Origin: Capitulum mitella
Taxonomy: Eukaryota; Arthropoda; Thecostraca; Pollicipedomorpha; Pollicipedidae
Reading direction: 5' to 3'
Length of the DNA stretch: 64,000 nt
NCBI GenBank assembly: GCA_030062745.1
Contig: CP099850.1
Location: 4,526,001-4,590,000 of the forward strand
A model generated the notes under the pieces. The model was not told where the DNA came from. It worked only from the letters and a program-made list of their open reading frames with translations, and made no database searches. The position numbers and the translations under genes were made by a program. Of this stretch, positions 36,501 through 50,000 are shown piece after piece (the first letter of the stretch is position 1; every line of letters begins with the position of its first letter).

Positions 36501-37980
36501 CCACGGCAGGAAAGAATGGAATGCTGCCCAAGGTCTTCTGAAATTCCTCTGTAAACCGTGATGAATACCTGGCACGGATCTGGTCCCGCGCCTAAGCCGG
36601 CTGCATTCGGCGTGAGTCACGCCGCGCCAAATAGAGAGCGAAGTGGAACGGCTGTCGTTTCCTTTCCGACGGGTTCCGAGTCAGCGACGCGCTCCAACCC
36701 GCACAGCGCCGGACCGGCGACAAGTCGAACCCGCGGCGCTCGGGAGCGGCGTTCACGGTCCCGGCCTGCCGCCCGTTCCCATTCCCCCTCCCCGAACCGG
36801 ACACCGCCGCTGTTCCTTATTCCCCGCGCCCCGCCGCTGTTTCTAATTCCTGTACCGCGAGAGGCGGCTGCTGCAGCACGACTGCGGGTCGGCGACTCGC
36901 TGCCCCCCTCCCCCTCACACCGCGGTGGTGGGCCGGCGGCTCGTGACTGGCCGTCCCGCCCCACTCCGCCCCGGCGGACAATATACTCCAGCCCGCACAT
37001 TAATACCCGGCTGATTAGCTAAGGGTCGCAGTAAAATTTAACAGCCGACACCGCTGCCATGACTGGGAGCGATTACTCCAGTCGGTGTGCGCGCACGGCA
37101 CAACGGGAAAACAGCGCGCACCCTGTATTGCCCCACAATGGCCCCGGCGGCTGGAAACGGTCCGATTAACCCGGTTACGAAATAGACGATATACCCAGCC
37201 GGCCGGCATGAATCGCCTTCATCTTCCGAGAACAAATGGCGCATTATTCCGGGACGAACTGGAGCGCATCGCTCTCCTGTCAGGATATCCCTGATCGTTT
37301 ACGAGCTCCTCATGTTTGCACAATCGCCGGCCTCGGCGGCCGGTCGCGGCACGAACTGACAACGCCACAGCGGGCCGCGCGGCCGTGCACACCCGCCGGA
37401 CTGAACGTGGGGTAATGGAGGAACGGGAAGGTCTCGAGCGCTGGCCGGACCTGAAAGTCACGTCCTGTTGTATCAACCTCGAATCGATCACACGTTGTCC
37501 CCTCAAAGCGGGGAGGGGACACTATACGTCATCCCAGCCCAGCATCGGAGACATTCGTTCATGGTATCGGCATGCGAAAACAAATCACGTGCAATCGTCG
37601 CGAAGTCTCTACTCGATGCAAATACCATTTTGCCGTCCATTCTTGCCACGCAACACCCCAGGCGCACTGATACTTTCCGTCAAGTTCCGATGTTCATACA
37701 TCTCTAACTTACACTTGAGCTTTGGCCATGTAATACATTTCAACTCGAAGACAATTGGTGTCAGTACTGCATTGTCTGTCCATTATTACTAGGCACTACG
37801 AACCCTTTCTATGTTTTTACTCCTACGGCCTACAACTATGCATGCAACATTTACAAGTCTATGTCCCAATACAAAGAACACACGACAAGTTTCCAGCAAT
37901 GGTTCAGCCGCACGCAAACCACCGCAAGAAACACGACCACAACAGACAAGCGGCCGGAGCTGCTGGCCGGTCCTTCCCAC
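33585..37980 (-). other. TOX intron b-c
   Basis: A 4396-bp GT-AG intron, phase 0. It contains a (GGGGAC)n array and an extended GC-rich block (34680-35780) that produces long spurious frames on both strands. Confidence 0.78.
34975..35009 (+). repeat. (GGGGAC)n hexanucleotide repeat, G-quadruplex motif
   Basis: Nearly six perfect GGGGAC units give more than four G4 tracts separated by AC, an ideal G-quadruplex sequence on the plus (template) strand. Confidence 0.9.
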
Positions 37981-38082
37981 CTCCATGGTCGGGTACATGG
38001 TGCTGCTCTGCTGGCCTGCGCCGTCCGAGAGCAGCGGCGGCAGGTCGAACTCTTCGTCGCCGAGGTTGGGCGTCTGGTACGT
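37981..38082 (-). CDS. TOX: TOX exon b (conserved LGDEEF motif)
   Basis: A 102-bp exon of 34 codons, phase 0 at both ends, with acceptor CTCGGCAG and donor GAG|GTGGGA. It begins TYQTPNLGDEEFDLPPLL, nearly identical to the TFHTPSLGDEEFEIPPI motif in the N-terminal region of TOX, TOX2 and TOX3, which lies in their activation-associated acidic segment. The remainder (SDGAGQQSSTMYPTME) is less conserved. Visible-protein residues 23-56. This is the clearest family signature outside the HMG box. Confidence 0.92.
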
Positions 38083-38784
38083 CTGCCGAGCGAGAGACCG
38101 GGTCAGCACACAGCCAGACTGGCCGCCGCGGCCGCCCACTGTCCATACGTCCTGTCCCCGCGGTCCGTCGGCAGGTCTGACGTCACCGGTCGTAGGCGTC
38201 CGTGCATGATCAATGGCCCCAGCCGGCCTGTCGAGTCGACCATCGACCAGCCACGCCACGAGCCCGCCTCACCGACCACCGTTACGCTGTCTCGCGGCCA
38301 GCACCGACGCTCCGTGCGGCCTGCCTCACGCTGACCGCCCCCTCCCCGTGCCCGGCGCGAGCCACGGTAACACGTCGGCATGCCCCGCCCCTCGCCCCCC
38401 CCCCTCCCGGCGGATCGTCGCGAGCCGAGCTAACCACGCGCCAATCTGGCGCGGCGGCCGGCCCACCTGTTAGCGGGCGGGCCGCGGTGGCACTAATTGC
38501 CGATGAGCAGGCCGTCGCCGGCAGGTAAGCGCGGCTGGAGGCCCGTCCGGCGGCCGGCGCCGGCCGCGATGGCGCCACAAATCGGCGGCAGCCGCCCTCT
38601 GGCGGCTCCCTCGGGGCGCCCGGCGGCGGCGGCGGCCCGGCCGCACGACCCCGCGGCGACGGACGGTGTCAATCTGGACCCGCCGCCGACGCCGCTGGAA
38701 CAGGCCGGCCGCCAGGAGTCGACGCGCGGCCTGGCGAGACAGAGCGGCAGCACTTGGTGCCGCCCGAGTCGACGCGGTGCCGTC

Positions 38785-38842
38785 GGAGCCGGCCTCCGCC
38801 CCCCCCCCCCCCGCCGTTGGAGCCGGCCTCCGCCCCCCCCCC
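38785..38842. repeat. 34-bp tandem duplication with poly-C
   Basis: GGAGCCGGCCTCCG followed by a poly-C run occurs at 38785 and again at 38819. The C runs are 14 and 10 bases. Confidence 0.85.
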
Positions 38843-41445
38843 GTCTCTCGCGCCGATGCCGGGCAGCGGCTGCTGGTAGGCAGCGCAAGTAACCGCAGCG
38901 GTCGCCTGGTGATAAGACCGAGACCACGGCCACCGCAAAGTGGGCTAATGCACGGCCAGAAGCCAGACTCCAACAAACACGCCATCAGCATTCTTCGGAG
39001 GAGGCGGGGTAGAAACTTCGGCCGACAGCAAATTGCCCCTGGTTCCCGAAACAATCCAGCGTAACAAAGAAACACTGGTCTCTGGTTTTTATCGCAGTGC
39101 AGAGAGCACGGATAAAGAAGCGGATGGAATTCCGACGTTTCGCTGCGGCGCGCTGCTGCGAGGAACACTGCGATCAGCCGAGGTAGACAGACGCCGACAC
39201 GAAGTTTCGGAGCCTCCTGAGCCAAGACAAGACAAAGAATAGCACAACTCCGAAACAGCTTCCCAAAGCTCGCAATGCTGATCCCGGAACGTGCAGCTGC
39301 GAGCGACTGGAAATACAACGAGAAGGGAAACGACGGAGAACAATCCCGGAATGGGAAGCAAATTCAAGTGCCCGGATATCGACCACTGTCGGAGAGAGAC
39401 CAACACCCAGTCTGAAACAAAGGAACCTTTTAAAGAATGCATTACAAGTACCTGTCTTGATTTAAATAAGCACGACCCATCGTGGAGGCTTGAGCTTCTG
39501 ACCGTAGTCAGTTTTCAGCTAAGCCTATGGACTGTGGATCCTTTTCCGCCTGACAGCCGGACGGGATTCATTTTAATTTTGGGCCACTCAGCAGACTACG
39601 CAGACTGGATCTAGACGGCCAACCAGCGTTCGGCACCTTCACAACCGGAGAAAGCAGGAAAAACGCACCCAGGGGCCAGCTGTGAGTGAAAGGGCGAACA
39701 CGGCTGATCATGCTGAGCGTCTCCAGGAGACAGCCGGCAACGGGGTAAATTTAGCCTGCAGAGGACGGGGCGGGAGGAGCTTTATCAAGCGTCCGCGTAC
39801 GTACTCATGGCAGAATGCTTCTAAGCCAGCTGCTGCAAAGTGCTTCTCAGTCAACAACCAGCAACAAGCGCCTTGTTTATTGCAGTACTCTGTGGGATAA
39901 CCACGCGGAAGCCTATCGTGTGTTCTTAAAAATACCTGGACGTTTCGGCCGTAACTCGAAATGGTATTCGTAGCAATCTTGCACGACAGTCTTCCAAAGG
40001 CCGCCCACAAGTTTCGTTGTTGCAGAGGATTTACAAAGGCAGCCGCAGCTCGGAAGACGCCTGATTCAGACGGCTTAACTCCGGGCTGAGGGCAGCCTAT
40101 TGATTTTGTTCGCCAAAATCGGAGGCCCTTGCTGCTGACGTGGCCTATAGATGCGCCTGCCCAAGTGGGACACGAACGAAACCATCTAGCCAGCTGTCAA
40201 AGTTGAGCCGACGAACGATTTTACGTACAGCGATATTGCAGGTTCACTTTCAGAAAGTTCAGAGAGATGTTCAGGATCAAAACTGTCAAAAGTTTCAGTG
40301 TCTAAAAGCCGTTGCTTTGCGAGTGTCGAATTGCATTCTCGGTAAAGCAAGAGGATGTAAGCATTATCGTACATATCATACAGGAGTCTCAAAGTTGAAC
40401 ACAACTAGCAGCTTTCGCCTGCGACAAACAAAATCATGTTTCATTACGTCAGCATTGATGTGCTTCCGCGTTCTGTAGAGCACAGAGGTCCAACCTTATT
40501 TTATATACGATATAACATAAGTCAAGACACTCTATACTGCAGTGAAATGCTGAACATCGAAGATCCGAGCATCGTCCATTCACAGACTATTTTCGGTCTT
40601 CGAGACGCCCGCAAACTGAAGAATTCAGGCAACATTAGCTCCACACAGGACTGTTCGCCAGCCTGCACCTTCAGCTCGCATTTTCCCCTGAGTCCCACTG
40701 CCATAACTCAACTCCGCCTCGTAACTCCAGCGTGCGTGCAACCGCGGAGCGTCCGGGGTCCGAATCCCGAGCACACACGAACACCGAACTGAGATCACTT
40801 CCCTGTCGCATCCCGTGGCACGCCAGGCACCCGCCGAGAACAGACAGCTCCTTCTCGCAGCAGGCTCAAATCCTCTCCACCTGGTGTCTGGCCACAACCG
40901 CCGTAACCCCCCCCCCCCTCCACCTGTCCGCCATCGGTGAGAGGCTCGCTTCGAAGCGCTAGGGTAAACGGCCCTATCCACGAATTTTTTTTTTAAGACG
41001 CCGCAAATCGGTCCTGGCGGGTGGTACGACATACCTATCGAGAAAACACGAACTACGATGCACAACGCGAACGACAGAGAGTGACAAAAAGGCGTCGGCG
41101 AAAATAAGAAGGTTGCCATAGCGCTCCCAAATCCCCGTGGTAAAGAGCCGGGCCCGAAGAGCTACCAGCTAAACGTCATATCTAACCACAGGAGCCTAAA
41201 TAAACATTGGGACTTTTCATGGCGTGCTTAGCTGGGTCAAAGCATGCATAATCGACTCTGCTTAGCACAAATCGTGGTGTTGGGCCCGTATGCTGCTTTA
41301 GTCAGAATAACCTCAGCAAAAACTGCTTTATTTGCTTGCCGACACACATCCCAGTAAAGAGCGCACTGCGGCTCTGGAACATCATTTCTGTCGTCTCCTT
41401 CCTGGCCAGTCACCACCAGTCTGTTGATGTACTTTACTTCACTTG

Positions 41446-41560
41446 TGCCCACTGTATGCCACGGCGTGTTTGTTTAAGGTCTCCTGGCCGTGTCGGTGTA
41501 TTTTACTCCAATTCTGCCCACTGTATGCCACGACGTTTCTGTTTAAGGTCAACAGCTTCT
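41446..41560. repeat. 69-bp tandem duplication
   Basis: TGCCCACTGTATGCCACG followed by TGTTTAAGGTC recurs at 41446 and 41515. Weaker similarity (TCCTGGCC...TTTACTTCACTT) extends upstream of the first copy. Confidence 0.8.
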
Positions 41561-43320
41561 GAGGTCTGTTTTACTCAGTGAATTTCCCCAAGGGGTCATG
41601 ACCGCTGAGCTAGCTTTTAATATTGCAGCCCAACAAAGTGCAGGTGTAGCATTTCCATAAATACTGCGCGGTCGTGGACTTTTCGCCATGTCCCGGACGT
41701 GCTCAGTGCGGAGGCAGCACCCATTCGGTCTGAAAGAGGGAGCGTGACCAGAAACTCACACCCCGACCTGCGCCCGGCGTCGCTCCCAGTCCACCAGGGG
41801 CTCGCAGCCCGTACCGACCGTGGAGCCGGCTCACCACGCTTTACTAAGGGGCTTCCTGAAGACAGCCCAAGTGACATGGCAGAAAGCTCCGTTAAATACG
41901 ATCCCGGCGGAACGTTTTGGTCGGCATCGCACCATATGAATCGCCCGTCCACAGACAGTGGAGAGAGCACATTAGTAGAATCGTACCTTGCATGCTGAAC
42001 GTCATTACAAATCACATCAGTCTGTACGGACGGCGATTTGAAATTTACGAAGTAATGACGATATAACGACTACAGACTCCATGGCTATGCCATCAGCAGT
42101 CGCAGGCATATTTCGATGTCAATCTGCCCTGGAAACCAATGATGACATAAATCACGACTCCGTTAATGAAAAAATGCGCCATGAATGGCCTGACAGGCGG
42201 GTAAACGCCTCGACGGTAAGGTTGCCCCGTCAGAGAAGAGGTGATAAGGCAAGACCTAAGTGAACGTGCTCCCCCCCCCCCCACCCCGTGTCCCTTCCCA
42301 AGGTTCGGTCCCACGGCAGCCATCAACGTTAAGCTCCGGTAAACCATCTGCAGCCATCTCAATCAGCTGACGCCGTCCGCGAACTGGCTCGCTGGCCTGG
42401 ACAGCACAGCACGCAGAGCCGGCAGTCCAGATCCGCTCCTACGCCGTTGTCCGCGCAAACGCGACGCTGCCGAGTCGAGTTGGACGCCACGATCCGCGCC
42501 CAGATCTGCCCAGCCAACCGCGGCGGCGATCATTCGAAACGAGGCCTCAGCTCGCTCTCCACCGACAGAGTCTCCCATCCCCTCCCCGCCACACAAACTG
42601 GCCAACTCAGCAGAGTCGGCAGAAACTTATCGAAATCGCGTTACACGCCTCCGAGCGGCCTCTTCAGAATTTCCGCGCCGATTCAGCCGGCGGCATGACG
42701 TCCCGATGCGATGTCAATAGACGGCTCCTCGGAGAGGCCGGGCACTAACTGGGCGTAATCTGGCTGCGGAATCAATGCGGCGGCCGGGGGACGCCATCTG
42801 ACGCCCGGCCCCGGAACCAGCCGAGGGCAGCACCGAAGGCCATCAGCCTTTCATGGTATGTCGTAGGCGTGGCCATTTATCTTTTATGGCCGCTCAAATG
42901 CATGTCCATATCCGCGGCCGGCCGTGTAGCAATCAGGGGACGTAAACCGGGCGGCGGCGCTCCCTGGCCGCCGTGGGACCGCGGCCGGCCGAGCGGCGCT
43001 CCCGTGAGCACGTCCGGACGCCGCCCGGCGTGTTGTTGTCAACCTCAATCGCCGGCTTGTTCCCATTGCACGGCTGAAGGCTGAGCCCAGTTTGCAAGCG
43101 AGCGGACGCGAGGAAGACAGAAAAGTACGCCTCGCACAGCGTTTCGGTTGGAGTCCGGCAAATGGACATCAGAAAGTCATTCCGCACAATTTCTGTTGTG
43201 GGTTGATGTTTATGAATGACATTGAATCTGCAATAACAAAGTTCACGTTGAGAACAAAACGAACAGGAAAACATAAAATGCATCACATTTACGGACAGCA
43301 CTAGCTCAAAACGAGCAGCG

Positions 43321-43895
43321 CATCAGTAAGATTATCGTGAAATGAGGGAGTGGCTGCCGTAAAATGGGTGATTACGGTCGATGAGATGTGCGCAGCGGAG
43401 GCCAATCCAGCGAGCGTGAAGAGAACCCCACTGACAGAAGACACCTCATCAGACGAGAAGAAACTGCGCACCTGTCGAACCCAATCATTTGCCCGTTGCT
43501 ACGTGGGCTCATACTTTTATTGTTTCCCCTGACACCGTTCATAAGCCAGGTCATTCCAAGCGATGTCCACGGCAGGTTGATGCCCGTGAGGAGCAAAGGT
43601 TTTGCAAGAACAAGGCACACGTCAGAAACAAGACGAATAAAAAATTAAATACATGACATACATAGACAATATCCGCTCTAAACGACCCGGATATCAGTGG
43701 GATTATCCTGAAATGAGGGAGTGGCTGTCATGACAGGGATGATATATGGCTGAGACGTGCGAGGGGAGCTCCAATCTACTGGGGTGCAGGAAACCGTCAA
43801 GCCAGAAGTAACAGCTCATAAGACGAGAGGGGACTGGGCAGCTGTCAAACTAAACCACTTCCTGTCTCGGCTTATACTCTTGTATTTTTTGAGAA
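43321..43895. repeat. Diverged ~200-bp direct repeat, 371-bp period
   Basis: Copies at about 43321-43530 and 43692-43895 share GAAATGAGGGAGTGGCTG, CCAATC, AGACGAGA, GCTGTCAAAC-like and CTTATACTCTT-like blocks in the same order. Confidence 0.75.
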
Positions 43896-44736
43896 CGTAT
43901 ATCGGCTTGCCATGCGACGCACTAATGAAACCGAGATCACTCAAAACGCTAACTCCGCATGATGAGATCTGTGACGGAGAACGAACAGCGTGAAATCCGA
44001 TCAATACTTAATTCTAGGAGTAATAACGTACATCATACGCCTGGCTTGGATCCGCCATATATTCAGCGGATCAGCGCACACAGATTACACAGGACGAATA
44101 TTTCCACGAAAGAGAAAACACAAGATAACAAGCTCAACCGCAGATCAGCCAAAACATCACGTAGAAAAGTCCCACCACATTTGCATATGAAGACGAGTTA
44201 GAGACCCCGACGATGCAGGATGACGGAGCAAATCCTCCCTTCCCCCCCCCCCCGTCTTCCCGCCTCCCGCACGCACGCCCTGAACAGCTCCGCTCCCGGC
44301 AGCACATCACTGATCCCGAATGGTGAGCACCCGCTGACCCCGGGCCGTTTTTCGGCTGATTTATTACGGGCCGCGATGCTCCAACACGTTCGCCGCCGGC
44401 ACACAGGTGCTGATAACCAGACATGCAACAAACGGCCGGTGCGGTGGCGCAACGCGACGGTACGGCCTGGGCTCGCCGAGCTGCTTCAGACGCCAGAGAA
44501 ACGGACCACGCGAGGAACGACGTGGGAACGATAGTCCCTTGTGCGCCCCAGCTGCAAACCATGCCCCACAGCGCGACAGAACACAGCGCAGAGACGATCA
44601 GACAGCTTCCGCCGGATGCTGTCAGACAGCGCCCTCGGGGGACGGTCGACCCGCGGCTCAGGCGTCGACGGCGGGGCGCGCAACACCTCGACAACGACGA
44701 GGGCCCGTTCAGCCCAGCTGGCCGAGCGGTGCTCAC

Positions 44737-44802
44737 CTGTTCGGACATACGGCAGTCCTGCTCCACCGGAATGTTCAGCGACAGATCAAACGAATCGGGC
44801 GT
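44737..44802 (-). CDS. TOX: TOX exon a (first visible exon, N-terminal region)
   Basis: A 66-bp exon encoding 22 residues, TPDSFDLSLNIPVEQDCRM then SEQ. The acceptor is a strong T-rich tract ending TTTCAG and the donor is CAG|GTGAGC, both phase 0. It ends in SEQ and the next exon starts TYQTPNLGDEEF, matching the SEQ-TFHTPSLGDEEFEIPP junction of vertebrate TOX proteins; this is the main support for so short an exon. It corresponds to the segment just after the MDVRFYP-type start exon in vertebrates. No such start exon was recognised in the 19 kb upstream, so the coding sequence is partial at the 5' end here. Confidence 0.85.
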
Positions 44803-47800
44803 CTGAAACGAAACAAAAACAACCCGTCAGCAGCTGTTGGGCTCAACGAGATTGGGCAATAAGTGAAGGGTGAACTTCATCCATTATTCATCGGACAAAT
44901 TTACGGCCGTTTTACATCACAACGTTTCCATTACAAGCATCTCGCTTTGCGATTCGCTGAGAACGGGCTGCCCGCCTGTGGTCTGTTTGTCAGGGCGCTT
45001 TGCTCGCACCCGATCCCTCCCGAATTCTCTACGCCGCCAGTGTGGCGACCTCAAGTTCTCATTCACGAGGAGCCCGGAGCTGACGACTGTGGCCCGGCTG
45101 ACCCCAATCTCGGTCTGTCGCTGATGGTCGCCCAGTCAGCAATCATCCGTCCCACGTGGATGGCGGTCATCCTCTGCCCCTCCCCTGCCCTTTCCGCCAG
45201 CTGGTGTCCGATAGCCGCAGTTCAGCCCATCACGACTCAGCCCGGGTCCACAACAGCCACCAACACAACCCGCCTCGGCCGCACGAGCGCCGCACGTGCT
45301 CCACGTGGTCTACAAACGTGTGACCGGGGCGGGCAGCCCTCTCGACACGGCCAATGATGTAGCGTCGAACATCATCCGGTACAACCCGGCACACCGGGCA
45401 GACCACGCGCGGGGCAACTTTCTTTGAAGAGAACTTTCTCACTATGTCCAGGTGCACGTTAGCGAGCCCCCGCACAACTCTCCAGGACCGCACGGGGCCC
45501 ACCAAACACCGCAGAACTTCACCTAGACCCAACGGACGTCATTAGCCAGATCTGCGCAAACATCACCGGACCTGGCCACGTCCCGGTGGACCTCAACGAC
45601 CTCACCGGACTTTGCCAGTCCCCTCCGGACGGCATCGGACGACCCCGCACCCCGCCAGACTCCATCGATCTCGGCAGACTTCACCAGACCCCCCCCCCCC
45701 GATTCCTTACCAGCCAGACAGACGGGTCGTCATTGCCAAGAGGACGGTCCCTTTCAAATCAGCATGCTGCTCAGTTTCCGGCCCGGCGCGCTTTTACACA
45801 AATTGAAGTACACCCTGCGCGTAGTAGCTGCAGTCCGACAAGTCACTGACAATAACTGTCCGAGACTGTTCGGGCCACGCCGTGGCATGCGTACATCACA
45901 CATCCACACGCAGTGCGCACAAAACTCAAACGACGGTGCAGTTTCACTCTGAAACCCCTGCTTTCGTCATCCTCGGTATTCTGAGCGCTTTCAAACTTCC
46001 TGTCAACATTCAAAGATCGTATCGTACAGTTAAGGACCACAGGCACACTATGGAAATGCATACTATGGAAAATAATGAAAACATACACTGCCGAATGCCT
46101 ACCCATGAACAGAAACCGCAAGTCTGCATAAATGTAGGGATCGTGGACCGCGCCATTAGGCATTCGATAATTTACGCACACGCTTTCAGCGAGCCAGGAT
46201 TATTGCTCGTCTGATGATTTACTGTCGTAAAATCACTACATAAAAAGCGCAAAAAGGGGATGCAGAGGAACGAACAGAGAGATAACAAAAAATAACGAAA
46301 AGACGAGAGTGAGACGAGCGGCAGTGGCGCCGCCGGAGAGGGGGAGAAGGCACTTTGCAGCATTCTGGACAAGCCCTCGCCGCGATGAAATGTTTTTCCA
46401 ATAAAATAAACGACAGCGTTCGCCCTGGAATGGACAATAAGCCTGAAACGCCTTCCATACAAACGTCGACAAATTCTGCTCGGACGGCCGTCCGGCACGC
46501 AAACCGTGTGCGGCGCCGGTGATTCAGACAGTTTTGAGCGATGTACAAAGCGATCGGGCTGACAAGCGAAACTAAACGAAACCATCGCTGAATGTATTTG
46601 GCCGCCTAATGGAGGAGCCACGATAAACCGACCAGACGGCCGAATCTAAAGAGGCCCCGCCAGCGACGCAAAACAGGCAGGAAACATGCAAGAGAACTTC
46701 CACCTATTGCTGCGGTAAGTATACGGACAATGACGCCTCAGCATGAATAAGAAAAGATGGACAATGGAATGAGGAAGATAAAAGACACGATATCTGTTAT
46801 CATCACAGCGCATTAATCGCGAACAATCGCCGCAAAGTCAGGCACGGCACCGGACAAAACCCTCCAGCAGCGGTCCGGACATGAAAGTTCCGGCCACGTC
46901 CGTGATACGAATACCATTCGCTCGAGCCTGACACGTTTTACGTGCTTGGATGTGCTCGACCCCAATACCTCCCGGGGCCGGCACAGGGCGGGCCGGGACA
47001 AACGAAAGCCGACGGAAACACCGAAGTGGATGGAGCCGGCGCCGACGTGGCGTTCACGGCGGAGCTGCTTCAGTCGTTGGAGCACTTTCCGCGCGACGCG
47101 ACGTCCACGACTTCGATGCCTCTCCCGGCGTCTCTTGAGGCCAGCCATTCGCGGACCAGCGCCCGTATCACTTTCGGAAATATTTGTGGCAACTCCTGGG
47201 TCGTAAAGATTGATAACAGTCAGATGGGGTCACCTAAAGGTCCCCGACGTTACTCTTTCATCGTTTGAGGTCACTGAAAGGTTAGCCGACATCGATCTGG
47301 TTTGTTAACGTCACTTTCAGCCGTAGGCTCCAGCAATTAAGGATAGAGGACGTGTCACCCTTCACTTGCTATTGGCAAGGACTGTCTTCCCGAACTGTGA
47401 CTGAAACTTTGTTCCGGGCTAAAGACATTTTTGGTGAAATTCTATTTCGTTCACATTCGTTAGTCACGGTGGCCGGGAAATCAGCCTTTGTGGCAGAAAA
47501 AGTTCTACGTCGTCCGAATCCCCCCCCCCCTCCGATCATCTCACCCTCGTCCACGGTCCCCATCAACTGAAAACCCGTGGCCGAAACCCTTCCTCTCAGC
47601 TCAGCAGTCCATTTTCATCCGTTCAGCTGAGGTTAACCTCTCGGGTTAACAAAGGTCACTCTCAAGTCGGCAGAGGTCACGCTCCGGGCAGCTGAGGTCA
47701 GCTGAGGTCGTTCCCAGGTCATCGGAAGCCACACATCCCTCACCGCTCAGACCGGGTCCCATTGGTCGCGCCGCGCGGCGGCGCACACTGCGAGAGTGCG

Positions 47801-50000
47801 CGCCGGCCCGAAACAACTGGGTCAAGGCTCGCCGTTTGTGTCAAGTGAGCACGACCCGATTCGGCGAACACATCTGGCAACATGGCACCTGGCAACACGG
47901 CGCCGGGCAGCGCGGCGTCGCGCTCGGCCCGCCTGCGAGGGAGGCTGCCGCGATTCAGGCGGCCTGTCGGTGACGTACGGCGCCCGCCTGCGCCGGCCAC
48001 CTGTCCTGCGCCGCCGGCCGCCCTTCCGTCGGCGCCGTGAGTTAGAGCCGGCCGGTCCCGGCAGCCGGGTTACGTCCCGGGGGGGGGGGAGCGTACGTAG
48101 GGCCGCGGACTGGTGTCAGGCAGGTTAGCTGGGTCGGGGGTACGTGCGTGGGTACAGCCGCAGTAACCCCCAAGAGACTCGAGAATCGTCGATATTATAA
48201 TTACTGTAACACGGCACCGCGCGGAGCCGCACCAGGAAGAACCGCGAGGTTTCCCGTCTAGGTAATTTGCCTACGAAGACCAGCCACCGCCATTGAGAGA
48301 TCCTTTTCTCATCCTCCCAGAGAGCATGGCGAACCTTCCCAGAGCGGACCGACACCAGTCCCCACCCCGGTCACCCCCGGGGACTGGTCATCCTGACCGG
48401 AGACGCCTCAGGGGCCTGCCTCAGCTCCAGTCCTCCATATTGGCCCCATCTGTGCCGGACAGGCTCTCACGATCGGTTTATGGCCGTGGGAAAGGGCATT
48501 CGGAGCCCGTCCCCTCCCTTTATGGCGTTTGGGTGTACCAGCTCCGCTGCTGTTAACGTCGAGAACACAGAGCTCAAACATCGCAGCGGATTCAGGACTG
48601 TACTGTACAGTCCGGGACGCAGCCTTCAGCAGAACACCACAAAACGCAGCGTTAACTGCAAACTCTGCTGCAGCAGAATGCAAGGTTGACAGGCGTACCG
48701 ACAAGGATATGGGTTACAGGCTAGTGAAAGTGGCCCGTACTCTGCCTCGTTCGTGGCAAGGAGCCGCCAATTCCGCCCACATCCTCCCCGTCACCATGAC
48801 GCCAGAGTACTCCGCCAGCTGTAAGACACAGCCGGCTGATGACGTCACATCAGCCGGCAGTGGCGTCAGAGCAGCCGGCGCGTTCCGTCCCCTGAGAGCC
48901 GTCAGGGGCAGGGTCGGCGCATGGTCTCGCTCTGCCGGGTGGAGCACGAAATGTCACTCCTGTTCACGTCGCGATCGCCCGCGGCCGCCAGCGCTGACTC
49001 TGACGACAAGAGCCGCAACTCCGCAGAGGCACCCCCTTGCTCTGGACGAACGTTCAGTGTGTCGCCGGCAGACCGCAGTGTGTGAAGTAAGCACCAACCG
49101 AAAGGCACCAGGTTCCGCTCGCTTTCACCCCGAGGCCAAAGAAGGTCACGAGGGACTCCGCTCGCCGGCGCTGGTCTGCCGCTGCAGTCCCAGACGGCGC
49201 CCACGGCTACCTCCGGCCGCTCTCGCGCCGCGTCTCGCTCTTCTGGTATCGCGGATCCGCTCGACAAAGAGTACCCTGCCCGCGACAGGCTGAAAAACAT
49301 CACAAAGAATGCTGAACTCTCTTGGCAAACAAATAATTCATACGGGCGATTGCAACAGCCTTCCACGACACTCATAAATAGAGCGGCACATTGCATATTT
49401 GCCCGTCAGAAAGCCCTCCATTATAGCATGGCACTGGGCCGGTAACAATGGCCATCGTCACGGACCAACGGTTGCCAGGAGACCGTCCTAATGGATCGAT
49501 GAAGTGGGCCAACTTCTTATCTTCGCCTAGAGAAAAAAAATCGCAAAAACGGACGACTTTCTGATAGGTGATTTACGCATGCTCTACTTTCCGGGAAAAC
49601 AAAGATCTACGTTCTCTCGCGGAGATTGCGTTTCGCGTCGTCATGAGGCCTGGTTCTGAGCAGTGCTTCACGTCGAATAGGGCAGCCTACAGCACAACAC
49701 AATCCCCCACTGTTACCCTCAGCATGCTAGCGTGCAACAGCAACTACAAGTAGCAGCGCACGGCCTGTTTGTTCTGGGCTCGACAGCTTGCAACATTGGT
49801 GATGTTTATGGCGTCATCAGTCCCGCATCGGTCGCACGACTGCAGGTAAAGGATGTGCATGAAGGCACCGTTAATGATGTCGGTGCGCCGCGTGCTCCGT
49901 ATCTCAAACGTTTTCACATTAATATGTTCCCAGGCAAGTGATCAATGCGATAAGCGGAATGGAATGCACGGGAAATAGTCCTGCTTCACAGCAGTGAATA
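44803..50000. other. Upstream or first-intron sequence, no coding exon recognised
   Basis: No TOX initiator exon of the MDVRFYP type is visible. The stretch has C12 at 45689-45700, C11 at 47520-47530, G11 at 48079-48089, several AGGTCA half-sites at 47600-47710, an RFX-like site at 49471-49483 and a CRE at 48840-48847. Arg/Ser/Pro frames are compositional. Confidence 0.6.
49471..49483. promoter_or_regulatory. RFX-type X-box (imperfect)
   Basis: GTTGCCAGGAGAC fits the RFX consensus of a GTTGCC half-site, one spacer base and a GGNRAC half-site. Confidence 0.35.

Larger units (their letters stand above)
38083..44736 (-). other. TOX intron a-b
   Basis: A 6654-bp GT-AG intron, phase 0. It contains a poly-C tandem duplication (38785-38842), a 69-bp tandem duplication (41446-41560), a diverged ~200-bp direct repeat (43321 and 43692), and C12 runs at 40907, 42271 and 44242. 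Confidence 0.8.

Noticed and set aside
40690-40790. Possible tRNA or tRNA-derived SINE around GGTCCGAATCCC
   Set aside because: B-box has a mismatch, no convincing A-box, and acceptor and T stems do not pair.
45230-45532. Minus frame with a CPVC and a later His pair (FVDHVEHV)
   Set aside because: It looked zinc-finger-like, but spacing fits no known finger and nothing nearby supports a gene.
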